From Donghicola sp041224595 (GTDB lineage: Bacteria > Pseudomonadota > Alphaproteobacteria > Rhodobacterales > Rhodobacteraceae), in NCBI RefSeq assembly GCF_041224595.1, contig NZ_JBGFGN010000154.1:94602-158601 (forward strand): DNA of 64,000 nt, in the 5' to 3' direction. Under the pieces are notes generated by a model. That model did no database searches. It was not told where the DNA came from and saw nothing but the letters and a program-made list of their open reading frames with translations. Position 1 is the first letter of the stretch. The number at the start of each line of letters is the position of its first letter. This document shows positions 60,253 through 64,000 of the stretch, piece after piece. The position numbers were made by a program, and so were the translations under genes.

Positions 60253-60513
60253 TTACTTTCCCTCCTTCTCGCCCGAGGCGGATGCCGGGCTATCGGTTTT
60301 CGTCTTGGTGGTGGCGGCGGGTGCCGTGGTGCGGCTGGGCGCGGGCGCGGCCTTGGGGGCTGCAACCGGCGTCAGGTGCTTCTGGGCCACGAGGGTCTTC
60401 ACCCAGGCGTTCTCGGCCGGAAGCGTGACCTCCCGTCCGGGAAACAGGATCACGTCGGTGCCGTCATCCAGCGTGGCAGCGGACATCGGCCCGCTGTAAA
60501 GGTACTTAGCCAT
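60253..60513 (-). CDS. Mu gp38-like small phage protein
   Basis: 86 aa. Starts MAKYLYSGPMSAATLDDGTD with FPGREVTLPAENAWVKTLVA, then an Ala/Pro/Thr-rich low-complexity tail. By position (between the gp37-like and sheath genes) it matches Mu gp38; sequence support is modest. It abuts the sheath start and overlaps the gp37-like gene by 8 bp. Confidence 0.6.
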   Translation of the reverse strand: MAKYLYSGPMSAATLDDGTDVILFPGREVTLPAENAWVKTLVAQKHLTPVAAPKAAPAPSRTTAPAATTKTKTDSPASASGEKEGK

Positions 60514-60994
60514 TGATGGTCTCCGTATCGGTGGTGCCGTAATCGTCGGCGGTGTTGACCCGCTTGAGCGCAGGCAGGCCTTCTTCCTCATGGCACTCGA
60601 CCGTGGTGATCGTGTGCGTCATGGTCAGCACGTGGGTCCACACGCCCTGGTTCTGGTCGATGAACTCGGCGCGCACCGGCATCAGCTTGGAGCAGCCCTC
60701 GGTACGCCAGCCGGTCAGCAGCATGCGCACCGCATCGAGCACGTCATAGGCCCCGACATGAGTGCGCAGGTTGCGCGTCAGGATCGAGATGTCCCACTCG
60801 ATCTTGCGCTCCTGGACCACCAGCGACAGATCGCGCGGCTTCGAATAGACCTCGCGGCCATAGGCCACCAGGACCGCGCCATTTGGGTGCGACATCTTGA
60901 AGGCGTCGGGCTTGTCGGGGAAGGACGCCACATGCAGCTTGTCGAGCGACCCGGCCAGCCGGGCGACGATGGCCTCTTCGATTTCGCGGATCAT
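60506..60994 (-). CDS. Mu gp37-like protein (DUF1834)
   Basis: 162 aa. MIREIEEAIVARLAGSLDKL at the N-terminus and YSKPRDLSLVVQERKIEWDI ... VLDAVRMLLTGWR in the body match the Mu gp37/DUF1834 family, a probable tail terminator or head-tail connector. It overlaps the gpG-like gene by 4 bp. Confidence 0.8.
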   Translation of the reverse strand: MIREIEEAIVARLAGSLDKLHVASFPDKPDAFKMSHPNGAVLVAYGREVYSKPRDLSLVVQERKIEWDISILTRNLRTHVGAYDVLDAVRMLLTGWRTEGCSKLMPVRAEFIDQNQGVWTHVLTMTHTITTVECHEEEGLPALKRVNTADDYGTTDTETING

Positions 60995-61452
60995 TGGCGC
61001 ACCCCTTCGGCCAGGTGGTCTGTCAGGATTTCCCCGATCATGCGCCGGTCATCGGCGCTCACGCCCAGGTAGGGGCGCGCGGGGATGGCGACCTTGCGGC
61101 CGCGCCCGGCCTGCCCGCCCAGCTGATGGATGCGGGCGTAGGTCCGGTTCGTGCCGACCGCCACCTGCAGCCGCCCGGCGGCATAGCTCAGCGACTGGTA
61201 AAGGTGGTTGCGGTCGCGCAGTTTCTTGGCGCTGGCCCCGCGACGAAGCAGTGTGACGGGGGAATGCGCGGCCCACGCCTGGCCGTCCGGGCCGGTCTCG
61301 GCCTCGAAGCGATCCTCGGTCGATGCCTGCAGCGCCGAGCCGATCTCCTCGAAGACCGGCTGCAGCGTCATGCTGCGCTGGATCAGACGGGTGAGCGCCT
61401 CGCGGAACCCCTCGTCCTCGACGCGAACGGTTACACTGACCCCGCCCGACAT
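60991..61452 (-). CDS. Phage virion morphogenesis protein (Mu gpG-like)
   Basis: 153 aa. TLQPVFEEIGSALQASTEDRF, DGQAWAAHSPVTLLRRG, LYQSLSYAAG and IPARPYLGVSADD match the phage tail completion/virion morphogenesis family that includes Mu gpG and P2 gpS. It joins head and tail. It overlaps its neighbours by 1-4 bp. Confidence 0.88.
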   Translation of the reverse strand: MSGGVSVTVRVEDEGFREALTRLIQRSMTLQPVFEEIGSALQASTEDRFEAETGPDGQAWAAHSPVTLLRRGASAKKLRDRNHLYQSLSYAAGRLQVAVGTNRTYARIHQLGGQAGRGRKVAIPARPYLGVSADDRRMIGEILTDHLAEGVRQ

Positions 61453-61880
61453 CAGAAGCCTTTCAGCCGGTCGCGGCTGAACGTCCGCTCCGGGCCTGCG
61501 ACAAGGGTCGGTCCACCCGCCGGGTCGACGGTCTGACCCACCTGGTTGAGCCCGAGGTTGATGTCGCCATTGGCCACCGCGCGCAGATACTTGATCGCAT
61601 CCTCGTAGCGCTGGCGCTGGTCTTCCATAACGTCGATCTGGCGCAGCGACAGCAGCCGGTACATCGCGATATTGCAGGCAAGGATGCGCAGCGAGCGCGG
61701 CGGCGACTGAAGGGGCAGCCGGTAGCGCCCCTCCAGGTAGCCGTCGATCTCATCCGAGGCATCCTCCAGGGCACGATCGAGCGCCGCCACCTTGATCGTG
61801 ACGATCTCGGGGTCGGTAACCTCCACGAGCTGCTGCTCGGAGAAGCGGTCGATCATGTCCTGGGATGTGGCGTAAGCCAT
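61452..61880 (-). CDS. Mu gp36-like protein (DUF1320)
   Basis: 142 aa. MAYATSQDMIDRFSEQQLVE and ALEDASDEIDGYLEGRYRLPL ... LRILACNIAMYRLL match DUF1320 (Mu gp36), a head-completion protein. It starts 6 bp after the gp35-like gene. Confidence 0.9.
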   Translation of the reverse strand: MAYATSQDMIDRFSEQQLVEVTDPEIVTIKVAALDRALEDASDEIDGYLEGRYRLPLQSPPRSLRILACNIAMYRLLSLRQIDVMEDQRQRYEDAIKYLRAVANGDINLGLNQVGQTVDPAGGPTLVAGPERTFSRDRLKGF

Positions 61881-61886
61881 GGGTCA

Positions 61887-62141
61887 TCAAGCCTTCGGTT
61901 CGGACTTCGTCTCGGTCTTGGCCCCGCCGCGCGCGGCGGCGGGCTTGGCGGGCTCGGCCGCATCGGGATCGTCGATCTCGACCTCGACCACCACGAGGGC
62001 GGGCTCGGCCTTGAGCTGGGCGATCTGCGCCTTCGAAAGGCTGGCCAGCGGGTGATCGACGGGCGAAGCGCCGTGCTCGATCCCGGCGCGACGGAAGCCG
62101 TCGCGCCGGGCGGTGATGCGCAGTGCGGGGATCTTTGCCAT
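61887..62141 (-). CDS. Mu gp35-like protein
   Basis: 84 aa. MAKIPALRITARRDGFRRAG, LSKAQIAQLKAEPALVVVEV, then an Ala/Lys/Glu-rich tail. The middle motif matches the FluMu/Mu gp35 (HI1506-like) family. ATG 62141 (AGAGG upstream) is preferred to the ORF start at 62162. It lies between the gpT and gp36 genes as in Mu. Confidence 0.72.
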   Translation of the reverse strand: MAKIPALRITARRDGFRRAGIEHGASPVDHPLASLSKAQIAQLKAEPALVVVEVEIDDPDAAEPAKPAAARGGAKTETKSEPKA

Positions 62142-62152
62142 GGAGCCTCTCC

Positions 62153-63043
62153 TTACAGCCATTCGCAGACGAGCAGCTCGGCGGTGCCCCGGTAGACGTT
62201 GGTCGCCCCGGCCGCATCGCGCTCGGCATTCAGAAGCTCCAGCCCGGCCTCTTCCAGCGCGGGCGGCACCACCAAGAGGCGCGGGCGCAGGCCCAGCGGG
62301 CGGCCATAGTCGCCCTTCATGCCCATCAGCGCGGTGCGCGCGGCCTTGTAGCTGGTCTTGTCCAGCGTCTGCTTGCTGCCATAGGCGAACTGCCAGAAGC
62401 CGAAGCCCACATTCGAGCGGCCATCGACACCGTAGCGGAAGGACTTGCGCATGAAGACGTTCTCGTCCTCCTCGCGGTCCTGGCGCACGAAGTTGTAGTC
62501 CTTGCGCACCTGGTAGAGGATCGGCTTGAGCGCGCGGCTGTCGTCGACCAGAAACCAGGCATCGCCCGAGCCGCCGCCGGTGTTGGACACCGAGGTGACC
62601 TTGCCGTCCTCGTCGAGCACCGGGTGATCGGTGTCGAAGAAATACTGGCCATCGTAGCAGGCGGTCGAGAAGCCCTGACCCAGCAGGCTGAAGACCAGCT
62701 GGTTGGGATGCGCTGCCGTCGAGCGGCCCATTTCCTCGAACAGCGGCGAGTAGACGCCATAGGTGTCGTCCTCGATGTCGTCGCGGCCGACCTCGATCGT
62801 GCTTTCCCAGGACTTGTTCTTGATCGAATAGTCATGCGCCTCGATCGACTTGATGACGCGGTCCCCGATCCATTCGCGCAGGTTGGGCGTCTGGCCAAGC
62901 CAGGCGTATTTTTCCTCGCGGGTGGTGGACGGAACGCGCGTGGCGACGCGGTTCCACTGCGGGTCCGCCTGGCCGAGGCCGCGCTGGAAGGCGGCGCTGT
63001 AGCCCGTGAACAGGCGGCCAAGATTGGACTGATTGATGATCAT
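62153..63043 (-). CDS. Major head subunit (Mu gpT-like)
   Basis: 296 aa. MIINQSNLGRLFTGYSAAFQ, YAWLGQTPNLREWIGDRVIK, YSIKNKSWESTIEVGRDDIED, and LVVPPALEEAGLELLNAER are gpT family blocks. It forms the icosahedral shell by an HK97-like fold. It sets the head module as Mu-type, not P2-type. Confidence 0.95.
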   Translation of the reverse strand: MIINQSNLGRLFTGYSAAFQRGLGQADPQWNRVATRVPSTTREEKYAWLGQTPNLREWIGDRVIKSIEAHDYSIKNKSWESTIEVGRDDIEDDTYGVYSPLFEEMGRSTAAHPNQLVFSLLGQGFSTACYDGQYFFDTDHPVLDEDGKVTSVSNTGGGSGDAWFLVDDSRALKPILYQVRKDYNFVRQDREEDENVFMRKSFRYGVDGRSNVGFGFWQFAYGSKQTLDKTSYKAARTALMGMKGDYGRPLGLRPRLLVVPPALEEAGLELLNAERDAAGATNVYRGTAELLVCEWL

Positions 63044-63054
63044 GTGTGGCCTCC

Positions 63055-63462
63055 TTAGCCGATCGAAACCCAGACGCCGTGTGCATCGACGTCCATGATG
63101 CGCCCGGCTTTCGAGCGCGAAGCGGTGCCATCGGTCTTGGCGACCGTCTGGTCATCCACGATCCAGGCATCCGCGCCGACATCGGCCAGGGCGATCTCGT
63201 CGGCCCCGGCGGAATTGGCGAAACGGAACACGCCGGTGCGCACCAGCACCGTCACGTCGCCCGCGCTGCCGCCGCTGTTGTCGGCATGCGCATCGGCCCG
63301 ACCGACCGCGACCAGCCCGGTATCGGTGGCACCCGGCTTGGCGACCCCGGCATCGAGCACCACCAGCGAGCCCGCGAAGATGCGGGTCGCGGCGGCCACC
63401 GGGAACTGAAAGTCCTTGCCCGAGCGTTCGGGCGTATTGCGATCCTTGGTCAGCGCGGCCAT
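63055..63462 (-). CDS. Capsid decoration/stabilising-type protein
   Basis: 135 aa. FPVAAATRIFAGSLVVLDAG, AVGRADAHADNSGGSAGDVTV and RIMDVDAHGVWVSIG resemble small capsid cement proteins (DUF2190-like) found between protease/scaffold and gpT in Mu-like phages. ATG 63462 overlaps the upstream stop (TGATG). Confidence 0.65.
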   Translation of the reverse strand: MAALTKDRNTPERSGKDFQFPVAAATRIFAGSLVVLDAGVAKPGATDTGLVAVGRADAHADNSGGSAGDVTVLVRTGVFRFANSAGADEIALADVGADAWIVDDQTVAKTDGTASRSKAGRIMDVDAHGVWVSIG

Positions 63463-63890
63463 CAGACAGCCTCCTTCTTGCGCATGGCGGTGAACTCTTC
63501 AGGCGTCAGACCCATCGCGGAGCAGACCGCCATGTCGTCGGCATCAAGCGCGCCGTCGCCGGTCTCGACCTTGGCCCCCGGCTTTGCGCCGGGCATCAGG
63601 ATCGCAGGCTGGCCTTCGAGGAACTTGGCAAAGCCCTCAGGATCCTTGGCATGATAGGCCACGGCCCAGTCGCGGTTCGCGGGCGGCACCTTGCCGCTCT
63701 TGATCGCCTGGTCGACCACGCCAGCGGCGCGCTCGTCCATCAGCGTCTTGACCTGCGCCTGCAGGCTGGTGACCACCTCGATCGGGGCGAACTTGTTGGG
63801 ATCGGGCGCGCTCGCATCCTTCTTGCCCAGGGCGGTGACGGCCGCCTGGACGGCAGTCGCGGTGTGAACGGCGGAGCAATACTCGGCCAC
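63462..63890 (-). CDS. C-terminal part of Mu gpI-like protease/scaffold protein
   Basis: The 142 residues from GTG 63890 look like the scaffold-type C-terminal half of Mu gpI: APIEVVTSLQAQVKTLMDE, GKVPPANRDWAVAYHAKDPEG, SAMGLTPEEFTAMRKKE. The reading frame stays open to the window edge, so the true start may lie beyond 64,000; however the upstream residues are basic and do not resemble a protease, so a frameshift or an internal start (Z-type scaffold) is possible. No catalytic Ser/His block is visible. Confidence 0.6.
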   Translation of the reverse strand: MAEYCSAVHTATAVQAAVTALGKKDASAPDPNKFAPIEVVTSLQAQVKTLMDERAAGVVDQAIKSGKVPPANRDWAVAYHAKDPEGFAKFLEGQPAILMPGAKPGAKVETGDGALDADDMAVCSAMGLTPEEFTAMRKKEAV

Positions 63891-64000
63891 GGTAGCGACG
63901 GCATAGTGTTGTCGCGGGCGGCGTAAAAGTCGTCCACTTTTGCCCTTTCGGATTTCGGGAGGGCTTGGGGATATACACCGTGGACTTGTATTTGAAGGTG

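Larger units (their letters stand above)
43778..64000 (-). mobile_element. Mu-like head / P2-like tail prophage, late half with DGR
   Basis: A continuous run of minus-strand virion genes from the right edge to 43867: Mu-like head genes, P2-like contractile tail genes, fibre genes, a DGR and a DNA methylase. The phage end lies within or next to 43,777-43,785, inside the GTA capsid gene, and carries paired direct repeats typical of transposase-binding ends. Transposition, replication, lysis, terminase and portal genes, and the other end, should lie right of the window. No integrase and no tRNA target is seen, which fits random Mu-type insertion. Exact termini (TG...CA) and a target duplication cannot be shown from one end. 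Confidence 0.85.

Overview
The window is high-GC alphaproteobacterial DNA, most likely from a roseobacter-type Rhodobacteraceae. The evidence is the gene content and synteny: ccmABCDG, glnB-glnA, acpP-fabF-mltG followed directly by a gene transfer agent (GTA) head cluster, a long acidic L9, and roseobacter-style intergenic repeats. Positions 1 to about 43,780 are chromosome. Positions about 43,780 to 64,000 are the late half of a prophage that runs off the right edge.

Chromosomal part: serS (partial); a secreted RTX calcium-binding protein; yajC-secD-secF; a Mth938-like gene; cytochrome c maturation ccmABCDG; a soluble MCP/Cache protein; acnA; a DUF1223 protein; a lipid A-type acyltransferase; a FliG-like protein; a P-loop kinase-like gene; purB; a hydrolase-OsmC fusion; a DUF3445 protein; a MltB-type transglycosylase; glnB-glnA with an NtrC-like operator facing nnr; a Hint-domain protein; tRNA-Leu(TAG); mscS; tig; a GNAT gene; rpsF-rpsR-rplI; YceI and a cytochrome b561-YceI fusion; fabD, fabG, acpP, fabF, mltG; then GTA g1, large terminase, portal, prohead protease and the first part of the capsid gene.

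The GTA capsid gene is cut after about 246 codons. At that point a prophage on the opposite strand begins. Read along its own (minus) strand it encodes a Mu-like head module (protease/scaffold, decoration protein, gpT, gp35/36/37/38-like, gpG) and a P2-like contractile tail (sheath, tube, tail chaperones with a -1 frameshift site, tape measure, U, X, D, V, W, J, I and fibre genes). It ends with a diversity-generating retroelement (DGR): a C-type-lectin/FGE-fold variable protein with a 3' variable repeat, a GC-rich hairpin with a GRNA loop, Avd, a template repeat, a structured spacer and a reverse transcriptase. A DNA adenine methylase gene overlaps the RT stop, and paired 14-bp direct repeats at the phage end look like transposase-binding sites.

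The 117-bp template and variable repeats align without gaps. Fifteen of about 23 template adenines are changed, and the only other differences are two in one edge codon. This is the hallmark of adenine-directed mutagenic retrohoming. The probable target is the receptor-binding protein at the tail-fibre end of the phage. The window therefore shows a DGR-bearing Mu/P2 mosaic prophage that has disrupted its host's GTA.
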